From assembly GCA_025267735.1 (NCBI GenBank), contig CM046293.1:12238560-12302559 (forward strand): a stretch of 64,000 nucleotides of DNA. Direction: 5' to 3'. Positions 42,471 to 54,564 of the stretch are shown here, one piece after another; position 1 is the first letter of the stretch; every line of letters begins with the position of its first letter. The position numbers were made by a program, and so were the translations under genes. This DNA is from Mactra quadrangularis (Eukaryota; Mollusca; Bivalvia; Venerida; Mactridae). The notes under the pieces are model-generated. The model had not been told where the DNA came from, searched no databases, and saw nothing but the letters and a program-made list of their open reading frames with translations.

Positions 42471-42989
42471 AATTTGTTTTTTTTTCTTTTGTAAAACATC
42501 GCGTGTTTTTAATTATAATCCATAAAAAATCTTAACGCTTTTGACAAGGCATTTATATCTACATATTTAATATACAAACAGACACATTTTCATAATGTAA
42601 TTGTCTGCCCCTTTAATAGTTTTGTTGAGTGTACTTTAACTGTATATAAAATAATGTTTGTTGATTTAACTCAAGAAGCATTGGTTCATTGGATACATGC
42701 ATTTTGCCTAGGAAATGGTTTTTTGTGTGTTTTGCGCACAAGATTGTATCTATAGTGAAGGGTTGGTTGAAGTTTTTTTTCACAAGGACAATTTGTCATC
42801 GATTTTCAACGAACCAGGTTTAATAACCCAGTGACAAGGTGGAAATATTTAGGTTTTTGCTTCCGTTATTAGTTCATTTAATACAAAAAAATACGTTGAA
42901 AAATACTAAAATTTTCCCTTTTTGCTTTTTGATTGCGTGGTAGAACGTGAGTTTTGACTGTTTCTGTTCCTAACATGTTCACTATTTAG
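42471..42989. other. AT-rich stretch, no gene seen
   Basis: No supported feature. Confidence 0.35.
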
Positions 42990-43200
42990 TTATGCCGCCA
43001 GGAGCGTACCGTGATGAATGTTTAATTAACATTAAATAGTCAAAAACTTCTATCTGTGCTTCTCATCTGTTTATCACAAATAACCAATGGTATCATATGC
43101 TTAATCCGTTACTTAACCGAAAAAGAGTTTTTTTGACAAACAGGAAATAGTAGAGCAAAATGTTTTTGTTTAATTATTTGTCGAAATGATGGCTTTGACC
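42990..43200. repeat. Dispersed repeat, partner at 39688-39930
   Basis: Shares 'atgccgcc.ggagcgtac' and 'accaatggtatcata' in order with 39688-39930. Confidence 0.5.
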
Positions 43201-43860
43201 GCTGCGACGAAGAAAACAGAACTGTTTTATTAAAATGTATATACATGTATATAAATCATTAACACCATATGTTGGGTCAGGCACTTAGGAGTTTGCAACG
43301 TGATAAGTTATTGTGTGAGTCAGACCCACAGTATCCTAGCTTTTTCGTTTTGAACTATTTAAACTAGAAAACTATACGTGAGACTGGTTTAAATATAATT
43401 ACAACCTGAATGAAATAACACAATCTGATTGGTCAAAAGTGAACACGTGACCTAAAAAGTATGCTTTCTTTTTCGTATAAACGAGTGAATTAAATAATAA
43501 ACACAAACACATTATTACTCATAATTGTGTACTCATATGTTGTACATTGGATAATTTAGCATCCACTAAAGTGCAAGTGACTTCTTTACTCGATTCTATG
43601 CAATTCTTACATATACATTGTAATTGACTTGTATCTACGTATTTATTCCGTTATGTCCTAAAAGTAAAACACTGAAAAAATGTATCCAATTGAAGACAAA
43701 CATGGCCGGTGGCTTGCATTAAACGCCTGTTAACGAATGAAATTAATCCGCACAATTGCATAATTTGGCTCTACGCATAAAAATAGTCCTGGATGCTAAC
43801 GCATTTGTTTTGTAAACCAGTCAACAAATTTTGTTAAAAGAAGTTGTAATTATAAGCAAC
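43201..43860. other. AT-rich stretch, no gene seen
   Basis: A short inverted pair, 'tgggtcaggcac' and 'gtgagtcagaccca', brackets 43274-43331. Nothing else. Confidence 0.35.
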
Positions 43861-43862
43861 TA

Positions 43863-44003
43863 ATTCATAGAAACTGATTTTCACAAAAAAATGTGTCATT
43901 TGCTGATAGCACATTACAGCATGAAGGCCTTTGGCGCTTATGCAAAATAGCTATCCGAAAAAATGACATTTATTTTTCGATGAAAGTCAGTTTCTATAAA
44001 TTC
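43863..44003. repeat. ~140-bp foldback
   Basis: 'aattcatagaaactgatttt' on the left and 'gtcagtttctataaatt' on the right are inverted; pairing extends inward ~40 bp with mismatches. Confidence 0.65.
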
Positions 44004-44890
44004 ATTCCTTGAATAATAAAACATTTAATATAATGTGTATTTAATTGTCTTTATTATGTATTCTTTATACTGATACTTCAACTTTGTATATATTTTCTGC
44101 TTGGAATTACGCCTTCCGGTTGTGATTTGAATGAACTCCCAAAAACTTCTATGTTTTAAATTATTATAATGGCAATATTATCTATTCATACTCAATGTAA
44201 TACTTTATTCACATTACATACGTCAAGATCTTATGAACTCTTCTTATGTTTTCGTGCACTTTTTCGAGTACAGGTTATTTATAAAATAATAATAGGTGTT
44301 TAAATTATCAGCTGAATATCAAGAACAAATAGTGTTGGTTATATCAATGTGTTATACATGTGTTAATACATGAATATATATATTACTTTTCAACGTGATG
44401 AAATGATTTTACATTCACAATATAATGCTAATGATATATATTATATTTACTAAATATCTAGGTCATAATAGTACGTGTGTAACGAAGTTGTTATATAGAT
44501 ATGTAACTCAAAAAACTTGTGATCGCAGAGTGGTTTTAAAAATCAAATTAAATTTTCCAAACTTTAAACATATTTTAACTTAAGAACTTAATAAACTAGC
44601 ATTGCAAAACAGAAAAATCAGAACATACATTTATTCACAAACACTTTTTACAGTTTCTAGTGATTAACAATTATAAGAATGCAATGATTAAATCACAATC
44701 AGTACGATTGCAAACGTAACGGTTTCTCAAAACAACAAATGTTCTATATGTTTAAGTTTAAAGATCAATGTTTTGTTTCCCAGCCAAAATGTATATGAAA
44801 TATTTTTTATTTTCCAAAACATATAATGATATATAACTTACATAATTCAAATTGTATCAACTATGTATGTTTAACTCGGTGAACTGCACA
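44004..44890. other. AT-rich stretch, no gene seen
   Basis: No supported feature. Confidence 0.35.
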
Positions 44891-44894
44891 ACTA

Positions 44895-45200
44895 ATGCCT
44901 CAGTCCCAAAAAACCATGGCTTGTTGCGGACCCGTACTTGCAGACAGCCGTAGGCCGTGGGAAGCATTGCGTATTAAGGTGACGGTATGCACATGGCACA
45001 AAACAACACACCCGTATGGAGCCGTAGCTGGAAGATATGCAAGTTTAATCCATTCTCGGCCACGATTTTGTTTACGATTTGACTTTGAAACTGATACGTG
45101 TATTCACGGCTAATCTCAAGGACCCTGGTAAAACGTATCAGTCCGTTTGGGTACGCAAGTATGTTTATGGGACTGTAGCATCTCCACATTCCAGTAATAA
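44895..45200. other. G+C-richer island, unidentified
   Basis: About 300 bp of near-balanced composition in an AT-rich setting, open for 72-77 codons on both strands (44895-45113 plus, 44974-45207 minus). No splice borders or recognisable motif. It may be part of a repeat or a decayed exon. Confidence 0.3.
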
Positions 45201-45208
45201 AATACATA

Positions 45209-45598
45209 CACTGCCCTCCAAAAGTTCCTTTATATTAAAATAAATTAGATTGCTTTAAATTCCAGGTTCAAGTTTGACGAATTATTATGCTGTTGTTTAT
45301 TTTTATTCATTATTTGTGCCATGAAAGCAAAATTTTATTGATACATTTTCTTTCATTGATTTGCTGCACAACAGTTATTTATAAACATCTAAAACTATGG
45401 TCAAGGTATCTCAATGAACCATTATCAAGTTTGAGATATTTTAGTTTTTTGGCATTTTAAAGAAAAAAGTGCTGATTTAAAAATGCAAACTAAAAAAATA
45501 AGCTAAAAAATAACAATAAACTGCTTTTAGTAAATTTTTGAACTCCATTTAGTACAATTTAAATTGTAAATGTGTGAAGGAACTTTTGGAGGGCAGTG
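45209..45598. mobile_element. 390-bp Tc1/mariner-type MITE with TA TSD
   Basis: Termini 'cactgccctccaaaagttcc' and 'ggaacttttggagggcagtg' are perfect inverted copies over ~22 bp, directly flanked by TA on both sides (45207-45208, 45599-45600). The 'CCAAAAGT' block is typical of Tc1-like ends. A degraded relative of the interior lies at 47870-48140. Confidence 0.9.
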
Positions 45599-45629
45599 TA
45601 CATGAGACCACTGTGTTTCAAGTGTATAC

Positions 45630-45931
45630 TATAGTGCGTACAAAAAAAACCGTTTAGGTAAACATTAAAATTGAGACAATCCAATTCAGGGATAGGCAGT
45701 CTTGGATATAAAATTTGTGTAATTCATTTTAACAAAATTAGTGCGGCGGATAAACTACCACCACTTGGTGAATAATGCTTGTAGAATGCTTTTCCATTAC
45801 ACAAACAACTAAGACACTCGTTAAACATATCACCAGTGTTTATGTTATTGTCATCCTGAGCATCCCTTGACGTCGATTAGTTCATTGTATTGTTATTATA
45901 AACAGTGTTTTGTTTTTTTGTTCGAACTATA
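45630..45931. mobile_element. MITE family A, copy 3
   Basis: Ends TATAGTGCGTAC and TTCGAACTATA; the interior shares 'aattcattttaacaaaatta' and 'ccaccacttggt' with copies 1 and 2. Confidence 0.85.
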
Positions 45932-46299
45932 ACTATAATCTGTATACATGTAGTTTGTAAGTATGTTATTATCTTATATAAGGAGGAAATAAAGGAATAT
46001 ATCGACCTATCTATGTATGTTTTGTTTTCTATGTGTATGCTTTATGAATATAGCCGTATTAATAACTACATTATGCACGTTTTATTAAATTAGAAGATTT
46101 TAAAAAATATAATAAGTAAAAGTTTGCAATTAAAGTTTGCATGTATAATCATGTTCATCCGTCTTTGCAACCGTGAACGATAACACCAGATCAACAAAAT
46201 CACATTAAGCAGGAGATTTTTGTAGTATCCATTGTACCTCTATGTGGGGTTAAACAATCGTAAGTGTTTTAATTTTTGCTCACGGAAAATTAATAGTGT

Positions 46300-46372
46300 G
46301 CTTGTTGGGATTCTAACACGAGACTTCTCGATGCCTAAGCGAGCGTTCTAGCACTTGACCACTACTTATAAT
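46300..46372 (-). repeat. SINE-2 head fragment
   Basis: Complement reads 'gtggtcaagtgctagaacgc', 'cgcttaggcatcgagaag' and a degenerate B box; the body is absent. Confidence 0.65.
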
Positions 46373-46605
46373 AAAGCCAAGTATAGAGAGATGGGAAACC
46401 ACTGCATTAGTTTGCTGAATAATTGTTTAAGCCATTCAATTTGAATAACCTCCCTTGCACATACCCTTGCCTTTTACCTAACGACAACCTTAAACGGTGA
46501 TGTAAAAATGTCTTAAAGGTTAAAGCAAATAAAACAAAGAAAATAAACGGGTTGTGCCTATTAAATTGTTAAGATTTTCTAATTTTTGTTGTTCAGTATG
46601 ATAAA

Positions 46606-46727
46606 TAAATATCACATCCTACAGAGGGTGATACGGGATGTTCACCATTGACAACTAGCCGAGGTTGACATTAATTGACTCTCGGGAGAACATTTCGTTC
46701 TATCGCCTTCTGTAGGATGTGATATTT
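46606..46727. mobile_element. 122-bp hairpin element
   Basis: 'aaatatcacatcctacaga' and its complement 'tctgtaggatgtgatattt' form the ends, with pairing continuing through 'gggtgata'/'tatcgcc'. Very short MITE or stem-loop. Confidence 0.75.
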
Positions 46728-47723
46728 ATATACATGTACTGGCATATTTGTACAGATCTATATGTGGTAAGATATGACAGGCTGTAGCTTAAAAATGAAT
46801 TTTGACCTACAGATCTTTATTTTATCTTACATGACCCAGATTAAAACCTGATACCAAATTCCCAAATTGTCACTGAATTCCATTCTGTGTTTAATTTGAC
46901 GATTATCCACCCATTATACAGTAAATACAAAGGTTGATTAAATACGGAAAACAAGTATATAACAAGTTTAAATAAAGATATTCACATGACAATTTGTACC
47001 AGTACCATTCAAATTGACCTATATGTTAGGAAAATGTATTTCTAGATGATTTTAGGTAAATTACGCTCAAAGACTGTTTCACAAAATAATGCATTTTCCC
47101 GCCGATCTGCCATTTTTAGCCCCATTTTAAATACTTAAAGTTATATTTCGGTCATAATTGCAACATTTTTTTTGGTCAAAATCTTCAGAAACATTCACAA
47201 GTTGCATGGAAGACATGTACAAAAACATAAATCAAGTTTTTACAGTCTGAAATAGTTTGTACAGCCTGCTCCAGACAGTTATAGACAGTGACGTCCGAGA
47301 AAACTCAAAAAAACATATTGTTACAAATCCCTGTTACATAGAATCCCTGACAAAATGAAACCACCTCTTGTTTATATCTCTACACGTGATTTACTGTATA
47401 TATAAGACTAACTGTTATATCAAAGTTCATTAGTTTGTCATTAGTGTTAAAACATAGTATTTTGAATGAGATTTCATCTGTCCCTAATGGACTCTATACA
47501 TATGTTTACTTATATATATCTTAATGAAGACAGTATCTTTGCTTGAAATGTGTTTTCCAATAGACAGATTTGTTCCAATCAACAACTTAGAACACCAGAC
47601 AGTACTTCGCACATCCTGTGAACAATAGACAATGACTTATAAAGACTAATTATTTAGAGCAGACAATGAACATACTCAAAGACAATGTAAATGTTCACCA
47701 GTGACAACCATTTAGTTATTTTG
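46728..47723. other. AT-rich stretch, no gene seen
   Basis: No supported feature. Confidence 0.35.
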
Positions 47724-47853
47724 TTGGCCGTAGCAAAATACATTGTATATGTTAATTAACGGCGTCTAGCGCACCTTACTCAGCTTATCTGGGCCCTTGT
47801 CAATAACCATTATTCACCTACCCTTCCACAAGGCCGGAAACTTATATCATATA
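47724..47853 (-). mobile_element. SINE-3 tail and part of body
   Basis: 'ggcgtctagcgcacct', 'tcacctacccttccacaagg' and 'ccggaaactt' match SINE-3; truncated before the tRNA head. Confidence 0.75.
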
Positions 47854-47869
47854 CCTTATTAAATTCACT

Positions 47870-48140
47870 CACGGTACAATCAATTAAATAGCTACTAATT
47901 CCAAGCTCAAGCTTGAAGAATTATTCAATCATTGTTTATTTTTATGCATTATTCATTCATAGAATCAATCTAAATTTCCATTTGAGCAGTTTTTAATTGC
48001 AGCAAAAGTTATCCTTCAGCCTCCAAAACTATGGTCTATTTATCTCGATGAACCAGTATCAAGTTTGAGATATTTATTCATTTTCATATTCAAAAGAAAA
48101 GTACATACTGATTTAGAAAAGCAAAATTCAAAAGCATTTA
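47870..48140. repeat. Degraded relative of the 45209-45598 MITE interior
   Basis: Shares in order 'attccaag.tcaag.ttga', 'aaaactatggtc', 'ctcgatgaacca.tatcaag' and 'tttgagatatt' with 45260-45500. The termini are not preserved. Confidence 0.6.
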
Positions 48141-48160
48141 ACAATTTACATCCATGTAGT

Positions 48161-48250
48161 GCCGCGGCCGTGGCGTAGTGGTTAGCATGTATGACTTCGA
48201 ATCCTGAGTTGGTGGGTTCGAGCCCGGTCGCGGTAGGTCATACCCTAATA
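48161..48250 (+). mobile_element. SINE-4 head
   Basis: tRNA-like head with A box 'gtggcgtagtggttagcat' and B box 'ggttcgagccc', then 'ggtcataccct'. The body is lost soon after. Confidence 0.75.
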
Positions 48251-50638
48251 TTTGTAGATTGGTTTATGTTTATCAATTTGCCATGATGAGCATGAAAACT
48301 GTACGAAATAAAATAGCCGAGCCCCGCAGATTTTAATACTCGAATATGGACAGTACGTTCATATTTAAATTTAGAACATATGTTCTGATAGAGATATATA
48401 CCATACCTTAAATATTCACATATTTTATCTTTTACTAAAGATCAAATCGAAACTTGATGGTTTAATTCAGAAAGTTGACTACACATGTTTTTTTGCAGAA
48501 TTTAAGATATTTTCCATTTATCTGATATGTGGCTCTTTCTGTTGTTAGTGAAGCCACTGTTAACCTTTATAATATTCGTTAAACAAAAACAATTGATTTG
48601 AAAATAATGCAAGACGTTTAAAGCATTACATTTCCTTAGTTTTTTTAAGTAAAGCAAAATTTTGTCTTTCATAAAATTGATTGAGGCCTCTTTAAGACCT
48701 TCACCACAAACGCATGGCCATTCACAGCCAACATAAAAGTTATGGCAAGAAATTACGACTTTCGGCGACTTCTTTGCTACGACTTTCTTGATTAAACATT
48801 CTCAGGTCTTAACTTACGACTTTTGACTGAGTCTTAGTTAAGACCAGCCTCACGACCGTTGATAAAATGCAGCCCGGGATTTATGACGTCATGTAGATAA
48901 ACAGATACATTATTCTGACGCACTCATCTGTCATGACAATTTTGTAAGCAAATATGTTTATGAATATAAAGTAGTTACACTATATTAAAAACTTCATACC
49001 GAGGAAAAAATTTAATGAAAATCCAGATCACTTAGGCCAAGTTCAATTACAGTAAAATATGTTGTTTACAGCGGCATAGGCGATCAAATATATATTTTTT
49101 GCTGTTTCATGTAAAGTAACATCTAACTAGCTCCATATTATGTCGTGGAATAGAACATTGAACTCATTTCAACACGCATATTACATTTATAACTTCTCCA
49201 AAAGCATCCACTATAGAATTTTGGCATATAATAACTAATGCTTATGTTTTATTATATAGCAAAATAAATATAACTTAGTTATTACTTCATTATTGCATTT
49301 GTATTTATATGTTCATTATAACAAGACAACAATAAAATGTCTACTGAACACGGTAAAAGCATAATACATTGTATTATTATACTTAGTACACAACTCTTTA
49401 TACAAATACCAAATATATGTACGTGCATATGTTCTTTCTTCCCATCGGATAAATATTACAAGAGCATAATATTAACTTGCGCTAAAACTGTCTCTCATCG
49501 TCTGTCTGCGTCTAAACGTTATCATTACAATGATATCTTAGAACGCAAATTGACGCAAATTCAGACAATATTATAAAATTGTCATGCTTATGCTGCATAT
49601 TAAACAAGAAATAATGGACTAAAGTCAGTTTTTATATCGTTGTAATTAGCGCTTACGTCTTTTACAGACAAGTTTCTATTCTGGATAAAATAAATTGAGC
49701 GAAAATAATGTTAAATGAGCTTAAAACCACTATATGGAAAGATATTCATAAACAGTAGACTAGAAAATTGTTTTACAAGCATGAAGACATCGGATTTCGG
49801 AATATACTATGTATTAGAGACATAATAAACTGTTCAAATCACTCTGATTTCTTGATTTGAATTTGACAGAGTGTCCATTTCTTAAAAATGTATGGTACTT
49901 TTATAAAAGCACACTATATTCATTTATTTGCGAATGTTCAATGTACCTGATCCAAAATAGTTTTAAAGTTTACCTATGTACATGTTATTATTGAGCAGCT
50001 TTTTCTATAACAATACTTCTTAAACATATTGTGAACTAAACTATTGTTTCAAGTATTGAAAACCAAATTCTACTTTCGGTACCTATTTACTTTCACTTTG
50101 AGATGCAATTTTGACAAACGCATATTCAAGCAATAGTTGCATTTAATTAAAAATCATGTGCATCAGAGAGACATTTTTGCCAATGACAATTTAAAATCCA
50201 GGTCTTGAAGATTATGAGTAAATGTAGAGACTCGTCACAGAGACTATCAACGGCCAGGAATGGATGATAAAAGAGTCAATGTCCAAAGCACATGTTTAGT
50301 CATGAGTCTCGTGCGTAGAATAATTTAGGCCATGCCAAATTGAAATTTTGTCAAGCGTCAACTCAAATTTAACAAACCTAGGTACATATTCACAAAAACA
50401 CCAACCGGAAACGATATGATTAATAATATGTATACGTGTCTATCACTATCACGCGCGACTGATGCAATCTGTCGTATGATGGATCATGCACCGAAATGAC
50501 AAAGGAAAACCCTTGTTCTTAAGTAAAAAAATTAACAAAACTCTAGCTAAAGCATGCCAATATTGCACAATCCCTTGAAACTCGGTGACAAGTTGGAATA
50601 ATATTTCATGTAGTAAACAAGCTTGTTTTTGTTTGTTT
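48251..50638. other. 2.4-kb AT-rich stretch, no gene seen
   Basis: No exon with borders, no repeat family member and no RNA gene could be supported. Confidence 0.35.
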
Positions 50639-50914
50639 TGAATTAACGTCGTGTCAACACAATTTAGGTCATTTTACGGCGTCCAGCGCACCTACCCTAG
50701 CTTTCCTGGACCATTGTCTATAACCAGTACTCACCTACCTTTCCACAAGGCCGGAAACTTCTCCATATTATCTAAACAATGGAGAAAAACCGACATTATT
50801 GTCAAATTATTATGGAGGGGTATATAACCTCCCCGGGTGGGATTCGAACCTGCACCCCCTCGGGCACGAGATTCCAAATCCCAGCGCGCTACCAACTGCG
50901 CTATCGACCCGGGT
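50639..50914 (-). mobile_element. SINE-3, full length
   Basis: Minus strand: A box 'tagcgcagttggtagcgc', B box 'ggttcgaatccc', complete body, tail complementary to 'attaacgtcgtgtcaacac'. Close to the 9861 and 38204 copies. No clear target duplication. Confidence 0.88.
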
Positions 50915-50949
50915 TTTAACTAGTTGATTATCACGTATATGACCAGTAT

Positions 50950-51052
50950 ATGATATGGTTTGAAAAGCAGTTTTCGAAGTTAGCCAGTGGACCGTGGACT
51001 GAGTCCATCAAATTGGCCTTCGAGGCACACATTCCGGATTTAAACAATGGTA
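50950..51052 (+). CDS. Possible exon fragment, unrecognised
   Basis: A plus frame reads 'WFEKQFSKLASGPWTESIKL' and 'AFEAHIPDLNN', with normal-looking amino-acid composition, and is followed by GTAATC, a possible donor; 'tatgaccag' upstream could be an acceptor. No family recognised. Weak evidence. Confidence 0.2.
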
Positions 51053-51124
51053 ATCAGTTACGAATAACTAAGCTATTCTTTGCCCAGTTTTTCGATTTCT
51101 ACACATGCTTTTTTACATTCCCTT

Positions 51125-51150
51125 TGCCATAAAATACGTATTTTATGGCA
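51125..51150. repeat. Perfect 26-bp palindrome
   Basis: 'tgccataaaatac' is followed immediately by its exact complement, with no loop. Confidence 0.85.
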
Positions 51151-51444
51151 TTTGTTTTACCCAAAAGTATATGTTTGCCTTCTATAATAAGCCAATATTG
51201 TCGATTACGTCTTTGGTAGGCAGACATTGTAAAAATCAACCACCTAGTGATTTTGAATCCCCAAACTTTGCAGGAAGAAATTGCTTTACAAACACTGATA
51301 AAAGAACCTTTGACTTCTACCAAGTGTTATAAAATTGTTATTTGGTAACCATTAAGATTATCACTTTGAACTTCTTTCTAGTGATTGGATATCGGCTAGT
51401 ATTAGATAACTACATTCAGGTACCATCAATTTGAATCCTTGTAA

Positions 51445-51702
51445 CCCGGGTCGGTAGCACAGTTGGTAGGGCGCCGGGATTTTGAATTTTTTCGGAGCTT
51501 ACACCCTGTTATGAAAACTTGACAAATATTCTAATTTTCCTCCATTAATATGCCTTATGAGCATTATTGTCAAATGGAGAAGTTTCCGGTCTCGTGGAAT
51601 TGTAGGTGAATACTCGTTATAGGCAATGGAAAGCTAGATTAGGTGCGCTGTGTATTAACCCAAAAAATGAGTTGACATGGCGTTAAACCCAGTAAAAATA
51701 AA
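51445..51702 (+). mobile_element. SINE-3 with internal losses
   Basis: Head 'cccgggtcggtagcacag', body and tail 'gttgacatggcgttaaaccc' are clear, but the segment carrying the B box is deleted. Confidence 0.82.
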
Positions 51703-52981
51703 TTGTGTCTTTGTCAGACAGTCGGGTATTACTTACCTTTCAAGTATCGCGGTTGATTATAGCTTGCACTTTCTACCACGTGATGTGTCGTAACATTAAC
51801 ATAGGAAGTAAAACGGACTTTTAGAAAATTTAAAAGGTTGGACCTTATCACATAAATTTTATTGGATATTATTGTAAAATAATAAATGTCCATAAATGTA
51901 TTACTAATATAGAAATGCCAGAAAAACATGTAACATTTATCAGTATTTATGATACCTAATAAAACAGGAATTAACTACAATGCTGACATTCTTGACGTCA
52001 ATCTATTCTTTATTTAGAATTACAACATTTTATATCATTTAGATATAGTTTTTTGCTGCCACACGAGCCATATAGGTTTATTAATTGTGGTGATACAAAA
52101 CTACTGACGTTGGTGAATAGGCGATAAAAGACGTCCCCTTTGAGCCCCAGCATCAGAGAAGAAAATAATCTCCATGGGTTAACTTTGAAGTTTGAATACC
52201 AGAGGTGCATGAAGCACTGTGTATGAAGATAGTACACTCCATAAAATTCTGGTAAAAGCTTTCATTTCTAGGTTAGTAGTGGTTTCTTTCCCAGTCCAGT
52301 CGTAGCATGTCCCAAGCCAGATTGAGAAATAGAGAAGGCGTCACTCCATAGAATATACTGTCGTAAGAATCTCAATACAGCGGAAGAAGATCTTCTCAAA
52401 AATGACTACTTTAGTTACTTTACCTTTGAAGTTTAGTTCTAGCCAGAGTCTACAAGCAATGTATCCTTACTGAGCGGACGGACCCTGGTGAAAAACTAAA
52501 CTTCATTTAATTAATTAAGAACTACTAGCAGTCATTTCGAAGCGGGGAGACATGTAGGAGTTCTATTAGTTTAGGATTGGTAAAAAAATGCAAACATGTA
52601 AATTTTGTGCTTAAGATGTTTTTGACTACCGTCGCACCGGACATAAAAAGTGAAGATTGTTGTAGTGCTCAAGCTAAACAACGATAACTTTAATTACAAA
52701 ACTAAAACATTCGATAATATAAATAAATGTAATACAACAAATTGTAATATTGCAATTTGTCTAACTGAATATTGCATTTCGTGTATGATCTTTACTAAGA
52801 GGAATGAATTACAGTACAGTTCTGCTATGAAGACCACTTTGACTACAATAGCATAATCATGCGATTTTTGACAATATGTATGTCCTAAAATGTTCAATAT
52901 GACAAGAAAAATATTCCTATATAAAGACAAGTCCGCTATTACTACCACAAAAGTATTGTTGATGGTCTTACAGGTTTAGAA
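51703..52981. other. Stretch without a supported gene
   Basis: Short frames only; 52100-52520 is slightly richer in G+C but shows no exon borders I trust. Confidence 0.35.
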
Positions 52982-53213
52982 GCTGCAGCCGTGGTGCAGT
53001 GGTTAGCACGCTGACTTCGAATCTGGAGATCGCGGGTTCGAAACCGGTTGCTGCAGGTCATACCCTCTAACATGAGTTGCCGGCCTCGTGGTAGGGTATG
53101 TAATTACTGGTGATAGAAACGTGTCCACGAAACCTATACTAGGAAGAGCTGACCGTCGTATATACATGTATGACCTAAATATGTGTTGAATACGACGGTA
53201 AAAAAAGTTTAAC
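52982..53213 (+). mobile_element. SINE-4, longest copy
   Basis: tRNA-like head (A box 'gtggtgcagtggttagcac', B box 'gggttcgaaacc'), then 'ggtcataccctctaacatga', 'gccggcctcgtggtagggta' and a tail 'tgttgaatacgacggtaaaa'. It defines the SINE-4 body missing from 3201 and 48161. Confidence 0.8.
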
Positions 53214-53264
53214 TTCACGATATTTGCACGCTTATTGATCATAAATATCCCCATAAATCTTTTT

Positions 53265-53533
53265 AATGGGTTTTACGCCGTGTAGGTCATTTTACGGTGT
53301 CCAGTGCCCCTAAACTAGTCTTCCTGGACCCTTGTCTACAACCAGTACTCACTTACCTTTCCACAAGGCCGGAAACATCTCCATATTATCTAACAAATAG
53401 AGAAAAATTGACATTATTGTCAAATTTTCAAGGAATGATATAACCTCCCCGGATGGAATGCGAACCCGTACCCCCTTCGGGACACGAAATTCCAAATTCC
53501 GACGTGTTACCAACTGCGCTATCAAGCTGGGTT
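53265..53533 (-). mobile_element. SINE-3, nearly full length
   Basis: Minus strand: A box 'tagcgcagttggtaacac', B box 'gggttcgcattcc', body and tail. Slightly diverged. It lies 50 bp from the SINE-4 copy in opposite orientation. Confidence 0.85.
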
Positions 53534-54249
53534 CCAGATCAATCAAGGTCAATCGAAATTAAACAAAAACACAAAAAAAAACAGCATAGTGCTAAATGTG
53601 AATGCTGGAAAATGAAGTCACTTGTAATCACCATTGTTCAAACTTTTGCTGATATGTCCATAACAAAAACATACATCTAAAATGGAAATAGAAATACATA
53701 ACTTAGTTGTATCATTTGTTTATTGCCTTTATGCAAATATAACCACTTATCTCGTCTTGTCTCTCCATTTTTGGTGGAGAAACCGATAATGAAAGCTTGT
53801 GTTATTTTATTTTAAAATTATCTTAATAGACATTTTATTTATATAAACAGTCAATTACCATAATAATGAAACCATTTGCATAATTTATCAATTTACGGTG
53901 TGTTTCTACAGCAAATAAAAGAATCAGTAATTTACAAATTGCGTATTCCGTCCCTTTCAAATTTACAATCAAATAGTTCGAAACAGTTATTTTAAGTTTA
54001 TATATGCACTGCATTCTTCTCGAAGAATTCATGAATTTAAATTGCCTAATAATGGATAATGCTGGAAGCAATTTTATTTCATCTGCACACGAAAACGACC
54101 TTAAGTAGTATCTTTCTACTAGAAATATTAAATATTGAAGCAAAACACGTAATAAAAACTCTATCTATTACAAAACATTTAAATTTAAATATTTGTATTA
54201 TGCAACTGATTACATCGTTGCATATTGATGCCTTCTTCATTGAAAAAAA
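53534..54249. other. AT-rich stretch, no gene seen
   Basis: The 102-codon minus frame (53835-54143) lacks motifs and borders and is regarded as chance. Confidence 0.35.
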
Positions 54250-54308
54250 AATCTCCGTTAGTGAGTAGGCGAGCGGAAAATTTTAGATCGGGTTTAAATC
54301 AGATTGCT
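54250..54308. repeat. Dispersed repeat, partner at 7626-7680
   Basis: 'gcgagcgg' to 'tagatcgggttt' shared; adjacent to MITE-B copy 4. Confidence 0.55.
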
Positions 54309-54317
54309 TTCTTTGAT

Positions 54318-54564
54318 ATTGTCCGTTTTTTCTCAACTGTCAAAACTTGAATAATTTCACGGTGACTGAATGCGTTGTTTTTTAACTGGTGGCCTAAATG
54401 TTATTAAAAATATCTGGACTAAAACATATCATACGGCATAAGAAGCTTTACTCAATCATAATACACACTTTCGGAAACTCATGGGTGTATTGCAACAATA
54501 ATTTTAACAAAAGCATTCACCGTGAAATTATTCATGTTTTGACAGTTGAGAAAAAACGAACAAT
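54318..54564. mobile_element. MITE family B, copy 4
   Basis: Complete, with inverted ends 'attgtccgttttttctcaac' and complement of 'gttgagaaaaaacgaacaat' (~50 bp). Highly similar to copy 3. Confidence 0.88.
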
